Shown here: positions 34,401 through 42,211 of the stretch, one piece after another
Position numbering within the stretch: position 1 is the first letter of the stretch
Layout: each line of letters starts with the position of its first letter
Translations under genes and position numbers: made by a program
Notes under the pieces: model-generated
Told to the model about the DNA's origin: nothing
What the model saw: only the letters and a program-made list of their open reading frames with translations
Database searches by the model: none
Origin: Lachnospiraceae bacterium
GTDB taxonomy: Bacteria > Bacteroidota > Bacteroidia > Bacteroidales > Muribaculaceae
Length of the DNA: 64,000 nucleotides
Assembly: GCA_023663655.1 (NCBI GenBank)
Contig: JAMPGZ010000008.1
Location: forward strand, 24,790-88,789
Reading direction: 5' to 3'

Positions 34401-34454
34401 TGGCAGTATCCGGCAGTGTTCACATTCACCGGTGGTATTCAATTGACATTTTAA
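31431..34454 (+). CDS. susC: SusC/RagA-type TonB-linked outer-membrane transporter (first pair)
   Basis: Outer-membrane TonB-dependent importer of 1007 residues that works with the SusD lipoprotein encoded 27 bases downstream. The signal peptide ends near LGALAQA. A carboxypeptidase-D-like regulatory domain (residues about 22-105: VVGATVMVRGTNIGT, TDVDGKFRLKAP) leads into the TonB-box region DEVIVTGYGS, the plug (IRGRGSL-type segment, YVIDGMPV, DAAATAIYGSRAANGVI) and a 22-strand barrel ending in a Phe-terminated strand. The start at 31431 gives the signal peptide; an upstream in-frame ATG at 31392 does not. The substrate cannot be read from sequence. No glycosidase is in this operon. Confidence 0.93.
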   Translation: MKKLCVLLAVLTVTLGALAQAATDVSGIVLSAEENEPVVGATVMVRGTNIGTMTDVDGKFRLKAPAGSKTLVVSFVGMHTQEVAIAPTVRVILESDAQALDEVIVTGYGSTRRAAFTGAATVVDGDVIDRKLDVNFVKSLEGQVPGFQYNNSTSMPGQWGAVYVRGRGSLSSNTQPLYVIDGMPVNSDYDALSSSTNNFFDPMSAYNPSDIESVTVLKDAAATAIYGSRAANGVIVITTKKGAEGKFQINLDIKQGLTHIANNNMEYANADEMLELFTRGRMNMNGQSYDDAKAYLTNYFTNTYGWDGKSSYDWMDAVTRTGYYQDYNLSFSGTSGNTNYYVSLGYIDTEGIVIGSDNQRYSGRVGIDTKYKYFTAGVNASYSYSKNHSFSQSTNGSNSNPTVAASTSMLPFSPFYNENHTDYWMAGVRWNPLAVRDPKAGDNYEITNETLNANPYLRVDLPLGIWAKTSFGANIMNQTIYDYWSAIYNPQAVAYNGLGQQTISRTSTLTWTNTFGWDYTFNEKHSINLLLGQEMQRYDYHQDYYSKTDFPFAEMGMRDMSTAASDNGSAYYKSESRLASYFADAHYNYDNKYYASASFRRDGSSIFGSSKRWGNFWSVGAKWRITQEDFLKDNAIVTNAAIRASYGTVGNQSLPDLYASRGYYRAGYNYNQSPGMIPDNIENPDLSWETSNKFDVGFDLSLINRVHFTFDFYNEDTSDALYSVPLSMTTGMSSYYKNIGKIRNTGIELGINGTAFANRDITVNAFANLTWNKNEVIKLADGSEEGTYSIIEEGRPFRQFYMPKYAGVDKETGRALYYLNKSGNELTDDYYSAAKRYVGSAEPKVYGAFGINATAYGFDFSIQFNYRLGAKVYDTGHDYTGWCSSAYRTPLKTLVYNSWTPENPNAKYPQFILGDPYDESYGNYSSRWLMSGDYLRLSNITFGYTFPAKWTKKALIQKLRLYTTFDNVHTWTKDEFIGYNPDTYASGVIAWQYPAVFTFTGGIQLTF

Positions 34455-34481
34455 TCATTAAAAACTTCAGACAAACAAAGT

Positions 34482-35963
34482 ATGAAAAAATTATATATCA
34501 AAGCGGTTTCCGCTTTGCTTCTTGGCGGTAGCATGGCAAGCTGCGGTGACGATTTCCTTGACACCAAGCTATACGATGGTATTGACACTGATAGCGGACT
34601 TGTGAATGTCGATAATATCGGCTATGCAGTCAATGGTGCATACTATAACCTCTATAATTATCGTTTCGCCGGAAACTATGCGATCAATATTGGTGACATC
34701 GCATCAGATATCACATATTGGAATGGTTTGACCGGTCACTTTGATGATATATACCGTTTCCATCCTCAGGAAACAAGTAATTACCTGTACTATATCTGGA
34801 ACTACGGATATAAGGTTGCCGACAACAGTGCTCGTGTCATCAAAGCCGGCAATGAATTGTACGCGACCACCAACGAGGATGAGAAGCCTTCATTGGACTT
34901 ATATCTCGCCGAAGCTTACTGCTTGCGTGCTTATTCTCATTTCATTCTCGTGAATGTCTATGGACATCAGTATAAGGTGAACGGACAGGATTTTGGCAAT
35001 AAGCCCGGTATTGTGATCATTGACGAACCGGTGCCTGCCAACACTCAGGTGGCTCGTGCGACTGTGGCTGAAGCCTATACACAGATTGTTTCCGACCTTA
35101 ATAATGCCATAAGCCACTTCAAGGCGGCAGGCGGTGACCGTGGCGATGTTGTCTATTTCAACCTTGCAGCTGCATACGGTTTGCTTTCACGTGTGAACAT
35201 TTATATGGAGAATTGGCAGGGGGCTATCGACGCTGCCGATGATGCGATCGCAACTTCAGGTATTACTTCGTTGGTTTATGACGATGCTGCCTACAAGGCT
35301 CTTTACAACGGAGGCACCAGCAATGATGAATCAATGTTCTGTCTTGCGATAACTCAGTCTGATAACTGGAGTGCTAATTCAAGCGGTTACATTTGGTCAT
35401 CCTATAATTATAGCCCAAGCCCTTACCTTCAGTCGCTTTACGGACCCAATGACTGCCGTCTTGCCATTGAGACATGGGGCGGTTCTTCAACTCCACAGGC
35501 TCCGGTGTATGGCGGCGGCAAGCTCGCAGCGTTTGCTTACGGAAACCCCTCTTACGGTACTGAGTATATCATCAATGCTCCTGAAATGTTCTTGAATCAG
35601 GCTGAGGCTTATCTTAAGATTGCGACTCCCGATATCTCAAAGGCTCAAGATGCGCTCCTCGTAGTGGCAAAACGTAACCGTGATATCACTTCCGTAGCTG
35701 ATCTGCCTTCGGATGCTACCGGACTTATGGCTTTCATCAAGGATGAACGTGCCCGCGAGCTATTCCAGGAGGGTCATCGCCTTTATGACTTGCGCCGTTG
35801 GGATGTGATGGCTAATGTAGCGGCAACCGATGCCCCCAACATTGACTACCTTGTTAAGAATTACAAGATCTCTGATCTCGTGTACCCGATTCCGGTTGAT
35901 GAAATCAATTCAGGATTCGGTGTGACTCAGACAGAAGGATGGTCTGAGACATTGCCCCAGTAG
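34482..35963 (+). CDS. susD: SusD/RagB-type surface glycan-binding lipoprotein (first pair)
   Basis: Surface lipoprotein of 493 residues forming the lid of the upstream SusC transporter. Lipobox SMASC (Cys21), then CGDDFLDTKLYDG, the usual SusD start. Helical TPR-like hairpins include YLAEAYCLRAYSHFILVNVYG and VYFNLAAAYGLLSRVNIYMENW, and the C-terminal signature ERARELFQEGHRLYDLRRW is the family hallmark. The operon ends with a strong terminator 20 bases later, so it is a simple SusCD pair without a SusE or enzyme gene. The glycan or other ligand is unknown. Confidence 0.93.
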   Translation: MKKLYIKAVSALLLGGSMASCGDDFLDTKLYDGIDTDSGLVNVDNIGYAVNGAYYNLYNYRFAGNYAINIGDIASDITYWNGLTGHFDDIYRFHPQETSNYLYYIWNYGYKVADNSARVIKAGNELYATTNEDEKPSLDLYLAEAYCLRAYSHFILVNVYGHQYKVNGQDFGNKPGIVIIDEPVPANTQVARATVAEAYTQIVSDLNNAISHFKAAGGDRGDVVYFNLAAAYGLLSRVNIYMENWQGAIDAADDAIATSGITSLVYDDAAYKALYNGGTSNDESMFCLAITQSDNWSANSSGYIWSSYNYSPSPYLQSLYGPNDCRLAIETWGGSSTPQAPVYGGGKLAAFAYGNPSYGTEYIINAPEMFLNQAEAYLKIATPDISKAQDALLVVAKRNRDITSVADLPSDATGLMAFIKDERARELFQEGHRLYDLRRWDVMANVAATDAPNIDYLVKNYKISDLVYPIPVDEINSGFGVTQTEGWSETLPQ

Positions 35964-35983
35964 TTGATAGACAGCTATCATAC

Positions 35984-36021
35984 AAAAAAAGGGTTGCGCC
36001 AATTGGCGCAACCCTTTTTTT
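35984..36021 (+). terminator. Terminator after first SusCD operon
   Basis: Stem gggttgcgcc (35991-36000) with ggcgcaaccc (36005-36014), loop aatt, flanked by A7 and T7-8. A textbook intrinsic terminator that would work in both directions. Confidence 0.92.
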
Positions 36022-36152
36022 GTCACCATTAGAGCTTTTGGGAGTAGGTGCCATACGTGCACACTGAATCATGGCAAAATAACGGGAGCACTTGTTAAAT
36101 GGACGGGAATTTTTAGGGTTATAAATGTTAATTCAGTTAAAATAACTTAAAT

Positions 36153-36161
36153 GGGGGGGGG
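36153..36161. repeat. G9 homopolymer tract beside the second SusC promoter
   Basis: Nine consecutive G, ending 30 bases before the -7 element, that is at or next to the -33 region. The equivalent position in the otherwise matching first SusC promoter has only three G. Confidence 0.9.
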
Positions 36162-36162
36162 T

Positions 36163-36300
36163 ATGTTAATGATGTTTAAAAATAATTGTATTAACTTTGC
36201 AGAAATGCAGATTGAAGAATGATGTAAAATCGTGCCGAAATCTGACAAATTGCTACTATACTTACTTAATAATTTCACATTTAAAGTATGAAAAAGTTGT
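36163..36300 (+). promoter_or_regulatory. Promoter and leader of the second SusC operon (copy 2 of a duplicated leader)
   Basis: The -7 element TAACTTTG is at 36192-36199 and the ATG at 36288. It aligns almost without gaps to 31305-31445, including the leader and the first codons. Confidence 0.8.
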
Positions 36301-39300
36301 GTTTATTACTATGCTCACTTCTTGTGTGCGTGGCGTCATTCGCTCAAATGCGTACCGTCACGGGCAAGGTTGTGCAGTCCGGCGATGAAGACCCCCTTGT
36401 AGGGGCTACCGTCCTCCCGGTTGGAGGTGGCACCGGAACATCTACTGATGTAGATGGAAACTTTACTCTCCGTGTACCGGAATCGGTAAAGAAACTTGTT
36501 GTTTCTTATGTTGGAATGGTGACCCAGGAGGTCGCAATCACAGGTCAGCCTATGTTGGTGAAGCTCAACAACGCTTCCAACGAGCTTGACGAAGTGATGG
36601 TGGTTGCTTATGGTACCGCCAAGAAATCAGCCTACACCGGATCGGCTTCCGTTGTGAAGTCGGATGCTCTTGAAAATGCTCTTATCACCACTGTCACCGA
36701 CGCTCTTTCTGGTAAGGTTGCCGGTGTGCAGACGTTGAGCAATAACGGTCAGCCGGGTAGCGCGCCCAAGATCCGCATCCGTGGTGTGGGTTCAATCAAT
36801 GCAGGTACCGCTCCTCTTTACGTGGTGGACGGCGTTCCTTACGATGGATCTATCTCTGACATCAACACTATGGACGTAGAGTCGATGACCGTGTTGAAAG
36901 ATGCTGCCGCAGCAGCGCTTTACGGTGCCCGTGGTGCCAACGGTGTGATTCTTATCACTACCAAGGCGGGTCGTGTCGGAGCTACCAAGATCACTCTCGA
37001 TGCTCGTTGGGGTTCCAATTCAAGCGCAATTCCCAACTACGACGTGATCAAGTCGGTCGATCAGTTCACTGAGCTTGCCTACAAGGCTCTTTACAACGGT
37101 TATTATTACAATCTTGGCAGCTCAGCCGCAGCCGCCCATCGTCTTGCCAACGCTAATATTCCCGTGGCTCTCGGTTATCAGGTCTACACTGTCGATCCCG
37201 GTGAGTTCCTGGTTGGCACTGATGGCAAAATCAATCCCAATGCACGTCTCGGCTACAGTGACGGTCAATACTATTATCGTCCCGATGACTGGATCGACGG
37301 CACTTTCCGCAATGGACTCCGTCAGGAATACAATGTGAGCATCTCAGGCGGTAGCGACCGTTTCAACTACTATGTGTCAGGTTCTTACCTCGGAGATGAT
37401 GGTCTTATCGAAGGTTCTCACTTCCAGCGTATGTCGGCACGCACCACTATGGACTATCAGGCAAAGAAATGGTTGAAGATCGGTACCAGCATGAGCTATA
37501 CCTACACCAACAGCGGTGATCCGGGCGACCAGACCAACGGAAGCTCTTCGGCAAATGCCTTCTTCCTCGCCTACAATATTGCACCCTACTATCCATTGTA
37601 TGTACGCGATGCCAACGGCAATATCATGCACAATGAGAAATATGGTCACAAGATCTATGACTACGGTGATGGCAAGTCCACCAATTTCAAGCGTAACTTC
37701 ATGAAGGAGTCCAACCCTGCCGGTACTCTTCTTTATGATACCGAAGATTACCTTACTGACGTGTTCAGCGGCAAGTGGTATATCCAGCTTACTCCAATCG
37801 AAGGTCTTACAGTCACCGGAACTCTCGGCTCATACGTGAGCAATATGCGCTATCACGGCATCGGCAATCCGTTCTACGGTGGTGCTGTGGCTTACGGCGG
37901 TTCTGCTTCGCAGGGCTACTACCGCACCCGTGCTCTCAACCTGCAGGGTCTTGCCAACTATCGCCGCACATTCAACAATGTGCATGACGTTGACTTGCTT
38001 CTCGGTTACGAAAGCTACGACTATAACTACGAGACTCTTACCGGCAACGGTTACAACCTCTATATGCCTGATTCATGGGCAATGTATAACGTCATCGACC
38101 GTAAGAACACCACCGGCCGTCAGTTGACCTATGCTACACGCGGTATCTTTGCCCGTGCCAACTATTCATTTGACGCCCGCTACTTTGCAAGCGTGTCATT
38201 CCGTCGTGATGCTTCATCTCGTTTCGCTCCCGATCAGCGTTGGGGTAACTTCTGGTCAGTCAGCGGTGCATGGGATGCTGCAAAAGAGCAGTTCACTCAG
38301 GATCTTACATGGCTTGACCAGTTGAAGGTGAAAGCTTCTTTCGGTCAGCAGGGTAATGACGACCTTCTCTATGACGACGGTACCAGCAACTACTATCCTT
38401 ATCAGGACCAGTACCGTGTGACCGGTGCCAACGGAATATGGAGCGACGGTGAGCTTTACTACAAGGGTAACAGCAAAATCACTTGGGAAACTTCCAATAA
38501 CTTCAATGCCGGTATCGACTTCAGCGTGTTCAACAGTATGTTGAGCGGTACCGTAGAGTACTTCAACCGCCAGACTTCCGATATGCTTTACAACAAGCCG
38601 GTATCTCCGTCCAACGGTTACTCTTCAATCCCGATGAACATCGGTTCAATGCGTAACAACGGTGTTGAAATCGAGCTTAACTATCGTCCTGTTGATACTA
38701 AGAATATCACTTGGGATATCAACTACAACATCACTTTCATCAACAACAAGATCCTCAAGCTCCACCCCGACTTGAACGGCGAGCTTATCAGCGGTTCTCG
38801 CATATATCGTGAAGGTAAATCAATGTATGAATTGTATCTTCCGAAGTATATGGGTGTTGATCCCACCACAGGTCTTGCTCTTTATCTTGACCGCGACCCG
38901 ATTGTTGACGCTGACGGTAACCAGATTGAAATCGACGGCGAACTTCAGTGGTCGGAGGAATACCTCTCAACCAATGGCGCTCACGCTTACTCCAATAACC
39001 GCAAGGCTACCGGCAATCTCATGCCTAAGGCTTACGGAGGTTTCGGAACTACTCTTAATGCCTACGGATTTGACTTCTCAATCTCGTTTGCTTATCAGTT
39101 TGGCGGAAAGATCTGGGACTACACTTATCAGGACTTGATGCATAGCGGTAACGGTAGCGACATGGGACGCAACTGGCATAAGGATATTCTCAATGCTTGG
39201 ACTCCGGAAAATCCCAACTCCAACATTCCTCGTCTTGACGCTCAGGATTCTTATACCAATTATACTTCTGACCGCTGGTTGGTTTCTTCCAACTATCTGT

Positions 39301-39512
39301 CAATAAACAACATCACTCTTGGCTATACCTTGCCTTCAAAGCTTACCAAGAAATTCTATCTTGAAAAGGTAAGAATCTATGGCTCGGCTGAGAATGTTGC
39401 TCTGTGGAGCGCCCGCAAGGGTCTTGACCCACGCCAGGGATATCTCACTTCCGATGGTGCTACTTATAAGGGAATCCGTTGTATTTCAGGAGGTATCCGT
39501 GTTGAATTCTAA
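36288..39512 (+). CDS. susC: SusC/RagA-type TonB-linked outer-membrane transporter (second pair)
   Basis: TonB-dependent importer of 1074 residues, paralogous to the first SusC. The signal peptide ends near VASFAQ. A carboxypeptidase-D-like domain (residues about 22-105: LVGATVLPVGGGTGT, TDVDGNFTLRVP) precedes the TonB-box region DEVMVVAYGT, the plug (IRIRGVGSINAG, YVVDGVPYDG, DAAAAALYGARGANGVI) and the barrel. Segments such as NRKATGNLMPKAYGGFGTT and the end ISGGIRVEF are typical. It shares leader and promoter with the first SusC, but the mature proteins have diverged, so the operons probably take up different ligands under related control. SusD follows 21 bases later. Confidence 0.93.
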   Translation: MKKLCLLLCSLLVCVASFAQMRTVTGKVVQSGDEDPLVGATVLPVGGGTGTSTDVDGNFTLRVPESVKKLVVSYVGMVTQEVAITGQPMLVKLNNASNELDEVMVVAYGTAKKSAYTGSASVVKSDALENALITTVTDALSGKVAGVQTLSNNGQPGSAPKIRIRGVGSINAGTAPLYVVDGVPYDGSISDINTMDVESMTVLKDAAAAALYGARGANGVILITTKAGRVGATKITLDARWGSNSSAIPNYDVIKSVDQFTELAYKALYNGYYYNLGSSAAAAHRLANANIPVALGYQVYTVDPGEFLVGTDGKINPNARLGYSDGQYYYRPDDWIDGTFRNGLRQEYNVSISGGSDRFNYYVSGSYLGDDGLIEGSHFQRMSARTTMDYQAKKWLKIGTSMSYTYTNSGDPGDQTNGSSSANAFFLAYNIAPYYPLYVRDANGNIMHNEKYGHKIYDYGDGKSTNFKRNFMKESNPAGTLLYDTEDYLTDVFSGKWYIQLTPIEGLTVTGTLGSYVSNMRYHGIGNPFYGGAVAYGGSASQGYYRTRALNLQGLANYRRTFNNVHDVDLLLGYESYDYNYETLTGNGYNLYMPDSWAMYNVIDRKNTTGRQLTYATRGIFARANYSFDARYFASVSFRRDASSRFAPDQRWGNFWSVSGAWDAAKEQFTQDLTWLDQLKVKASFGQQGNDDLLYDDGTSNYYPYQDQYRVTGANGIWSDGELYYKGNSKITWETSNNFNAGIDFSVFNSMLSGTVEYFNRQTSDMLYNKPVSPSNGYSSIPMNIGSMRNNGVEIELNYRPVDTKNITWDINYNITFINNKILKLHPDLNGELISGSRIYREGKSMYELYLPKYMGVDPTTGLALYLDRDPIVDADGNQIEIDGELQWSEEYLSTNGAHAYSNNRKATGNLMPKAYGGFGTTLNAYGFDFSISFAYQFGGKIWDYTYQDLMHSGNGSDMGRNWHKDILNAWTPENPNSNIPRLDAQDSYTNYTSDRWLVSSNYLSINNITLGYTLPSKLTKKFYLEKVRIYGSAENVALWSARKGLDPRQGYLTSDGATYKGIRCISGGIRVEF

Positions 39513-39533
39513 TAATTAACCACTGACACAAAG

Positions 39534-41150
39534 ATGAAAAATATAAATAAAATATTGATGTCGGCTTTGGTCGCATCAGCCATGGTGGGCTGTAACGACC
39601 TCGACACTGAGCCGCTGGGACGTGACATCACTACCGAGGAGAAGGAGGATGCGATTTCGTCCAATCCTGAATTGTCAAGCGCCGGTGTGGTGGCAATCAG
39701 CAGCTCGCTCTATAAGTATCCGAATATTTTCACCGAGGCTAATAATGTTCACTCCGATTTCGGTTGGCCGGCGGTGACCTTGATGCTTGACTCGCGAGGA
39801 ATGGACATGATAGGCTACAATACCGGTTATAACTGGTTTTCGGCAGGTGGTGCAATGAACGACTGTACCAACAACAGTTATACCACCCGCTATGCATGGA
39901 ACACTCTCTACAAGCAAGTGCTCAACTGTAACACAGTGCTTCAGACTATGCCTGAGGATATCACCGATCCGCTGGCTCAGTTCTATGCAGCTCAGGCTCT
40001 TGCAGCCCGTGCGTTTGACTACTTCATGCTCGCCCAGATGTATCAGCACACTTATGTGGGCAGTGAATCAATGGCTTGCGTGCCCATCATCACCGAGGAC
40101 AATCAGCAGGACGCGTCGACCAACGGTATTGCACGCAGTTCAGTGCAGGAGGTCTATGACCAGGTGATGTCCGACATTAATGAGGCTATCGGCTATCTCG
40201 ATGTCTGCGGCATTACTCCCGAAGGTGTCCTTGACTCAGGTGCCAAGCGTTATATCTCAGCCGGAGCAGCTTATGGACTCCGTGCCCGCATAAATCTTGT
40301 GATGAACAAGTGGGCTGACGCTGAAAGCGATGCCCGCACAGCTATCACCAAGAGCGGCGCCACTCCCTATTCTCTCACTGAGGCAAGTGTGCCGGGATTT
40401 GCAAAGCTCGATGACCACAATGTGATGTGGGGTATCTCAGTTGCCGAGACTGACCGCGTGGTTACTACCGGTATCTGTAACTGGCCTTCACACATGGGTT
40501 CACTCAACTACGGCTATGCGACGGTGGGTGCATGGAGAAAGGTCAACATCGCGCTGTTCAACTCTATCCCTGCTACCGATGTGCGTAAGGGTTGGTTCCT
40601 TGACGCTACCGGTTCATCGCCTAATCTTACAGCTCGTCAGCTTTCTTTTCTTGCCGGAAGCGGCGCTCCCGCTTATGCGCAGGTTAAATTCGGTCCTTAT
40701 CAGGATGTGCTTGGCACTTCCAATAACGCTTGCGACATTCCGTTGATGCGTGTGGAAGAGATGTATCTTATCGTAGCCGAAGCGATGGCTATGGGTGGAA
40801 ATCCTTCAGGTGCGGCTACCTATCTTGCCGACGATTTTGTGAAGCCTTATCGTAACCCCTCCTACAATTTCACTGCTACTACGGCTGAAGCTGTTCAGAA
40901 CGAGGTGTGGAATCAGCGTCGTGTTGAACTCTGGGGCGAAGGTATATCATTCTTCGATATCGTGAGATTGAAGAAGCCTATCGACCGTCGTGGCGGTGGA
41001 TGGACTGCTGAATGGGTGTTCAATGTGCCCGGAGGAGCTCAGATCAACGTGTTCCCGATTCCGCAGACTGAAATCAACTCCAACCAGTTGATATCTGCCG
41101 GTAACAATAATGAGTCAGTTGCGCCTCCTACAGCAGTAAGCGATAATTAA
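39534..41150 (+). CDS. susD: SusD/RagB-type surface glycan-binding lipoprotein (second pair)
   Basis: Partner lipoprotein of the second SusC, 538 residues, lipobox MVGC (Cys20) followed by NDLDTEPLGRD. Conserved helical parts are QALAARAFDYFMLAQMYQHTY, YGLRARINLVMNKWADAESDA and the C-terminal segment VWNQRRVELWGEGISFFDIVRLKKP, the SusD signature with the Glu-Trp-Gly-Glu core. A lipoprotein gene follows 27 bases downstream, so this operon has three genes. The ligand is unknown. Confidence 0.92.
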   Translation: MKNINKILMSALVASAMVGCNDLDTEPLGRDITTEEKEDAISSNPELSSAGVVAISSSLYKYPNIFTEANNVHSDFGWPAVTLMLDSRGMDMIGYNTGYNWFSAGGAMNDCTNNSYTTRYAWNTLYKQVLNCNTVLQTMPEDITDPLAQFYAAQALAARAFDYFMLAQMYQHTYVGSESMACVPIITEDNQQDASTNGIARSSVQEVYDQVMSDINEAIGYLDVCGITPEGVLDSGAKRYISAGAAYGLRARINLVMNKWADAESDARTAITKSGATPYSLTEASVPGFAKLDDHNVMWGISVAETDRVVTTGICNWPSHMGSLNYGYATVGAWRKVNIALFNSIPATDVRKGWFLDATGSSPNLTARQLSFLAGSGAPAYAQVKFGPYQDVLGTSNNACDIPLMRVEEMYLIVAEAMAMGGNPSGAATYLADDFVKPYRNPSYNFTATTAEAVQNEVWNQRRVELWGEGISFFDIVRLKKPIDRRGGGWTAEWVFNVPGGAQINVFPIPQTEINSNQLISAGNNNESVAPPTAVSDN

Positions 41151-41177
41151 TCACCTACCTATTAATTTTCAAGAAAA

Positions 41178-42095
41178 ATGAAACTATTCAAACATACTTT
41201 ACTTGTCATTGCTGCTGTAGGGATGCTTACTGCTTGTAATGACGATGGATATTGGGAGCCATACAACACCGATGTCGAGTACTATTCATTCCCTAAAAAT
41301 AAGGTTGAGATCTCGATGTCTTACAGTGAGCAGGCTCCTGCTACCTACGATGTGCTTGTGCTCCGCAATGATGCCGGTCCTGAGGTGACAGTTCCAGTGA
41401 CTGCCGCATTCTCATCGGCTGACTTGACCGGTCCCGCTACGGTGACTTTTGCCGAGGGTAGCTGCGAAGCATATTATACTATATCGATCAACTCCACTGT
41501 GCCTGTAGGAACAACATTGTCAGGAGCGCTTAAACTTGACCGCGTTGATTCGACCTATGACCCCAACTCTCCTTATCTGGACGATGAAGCTGAGGATCCC
41601 AACGAACAGCACCGTGTGAACCAGCTTCCTCCCACAGCCAATCTTTCGTTTGCATTCTCAATTACCCGTGTTTACACATGGGAAGCTGCCGGATCAGCCG
41701 AAGTTGAATCGGTGGCATGGGTGGGAAGCGATGAGCCTTCTGAAGTCTTGATTCAAAAAGCTGTTGAGTATCCCGGTCCGGGTTATCTCTACCGCCTGTA
41801 TAACTGCTACTATGAGCTTGGCGAAGATGATGACAAGGGCTATTCAGTGGAATTCTATCTGAATGCCGACGGTTCTGCCGACAAGCTCCCCACTGAGCAG
41901 GCTACCGGAATGACCAACGGTGGTTATAACATCGGTTGGGTCTACAGCACAGCTCGCGGCTGTACATTCGAGAATACCGGCAACCATTATGAAGCCGTGA
42001 TGAAAATCGGGGCATATTCAGGTGGTCAGCTCGCCGGATTCTTTGGCGATGAGCAGCTCGTATGGGATTGGACCGAAGGTTATCCCTTCAATTAA
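41178..42095 (+). CDS. Surface lipoprotein of the second SusCD operon (SusE-position)
   Basis: Lipoprotein of 305 residues with lipobox LTAC (Cys20), then NDDGYWEPYNTDVEYYSFP. The first 120 residues form a Calx-beta-like strand pattern (VLVLRNDAGPEVTVPVTAAFSS, TVTFAEGSCEAYYTISI), the second part a less clear beta domain with repeated Tyr/Trp and Glu/Asp. It occupies the place of SusE/SusF-type surface glycan-binding proteins, but I see no confident family match. Third and last gene of the operon, followed by a terminator. A role in ligand capture is inferred from position only. Confidence 0.75.
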   Translation: MKLFKHTLLVIAAVGMLTACNDDGYWEPYNTDVEYYSFPKNKVEISMSYSEQAPATYDVLVLRNDAGPEVTVPVTAAFSSADLTGPATVTFAEGSCEAYYTISINSTVPVGTTLSGALKLDRVDSTYDPNSPYLDDEAEDPNEQHRVNQLPPTANLSFAFSITRVYTWEAAGSAEVESVAWVGSDEPSEVLIQKAVEYPGPGYLYRLYNCYYELGEDDDKGYSVEFYLNADGSADKLPTEQATGMTNGGYNIGWVYSTARGCTFENTGNHYEAVMKIGAYSGGQLAGFFGDEQLVWDWTEGYPFN

Positions 42096-42140
42096 AAGAT
42101 GTATATAAGCTAACAATAAATATACTTTTAAATATGTGGA

Positions 42141-42179
42141 AGGCGGCTCCTGATGTGAATCAGGGGTCGTCTGTTTTTT
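42141..42179 (+). terminator. Terminator of second SusCD operon
   Basis: 14-base stem with three G-T wobbles (42141-42154 with 42159-42172), loop gtga, followed by T6. Confidence 0.82.
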
Positions 42180-42211
42180 GTCACCTTGTAGCGGCGACAT
42201 ACCCCGATGGA

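Larger units (their letters stand above)
35964..36287. other. 324-base region between the two SusCD operons
   Basis: Contains the terminator at 35984-36021, about 130 bases of AT-rich sequence with no gene, a G9 tract at 36153-36161, and the promoter and leader of the second SusC operon. Confidence 0.75.
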
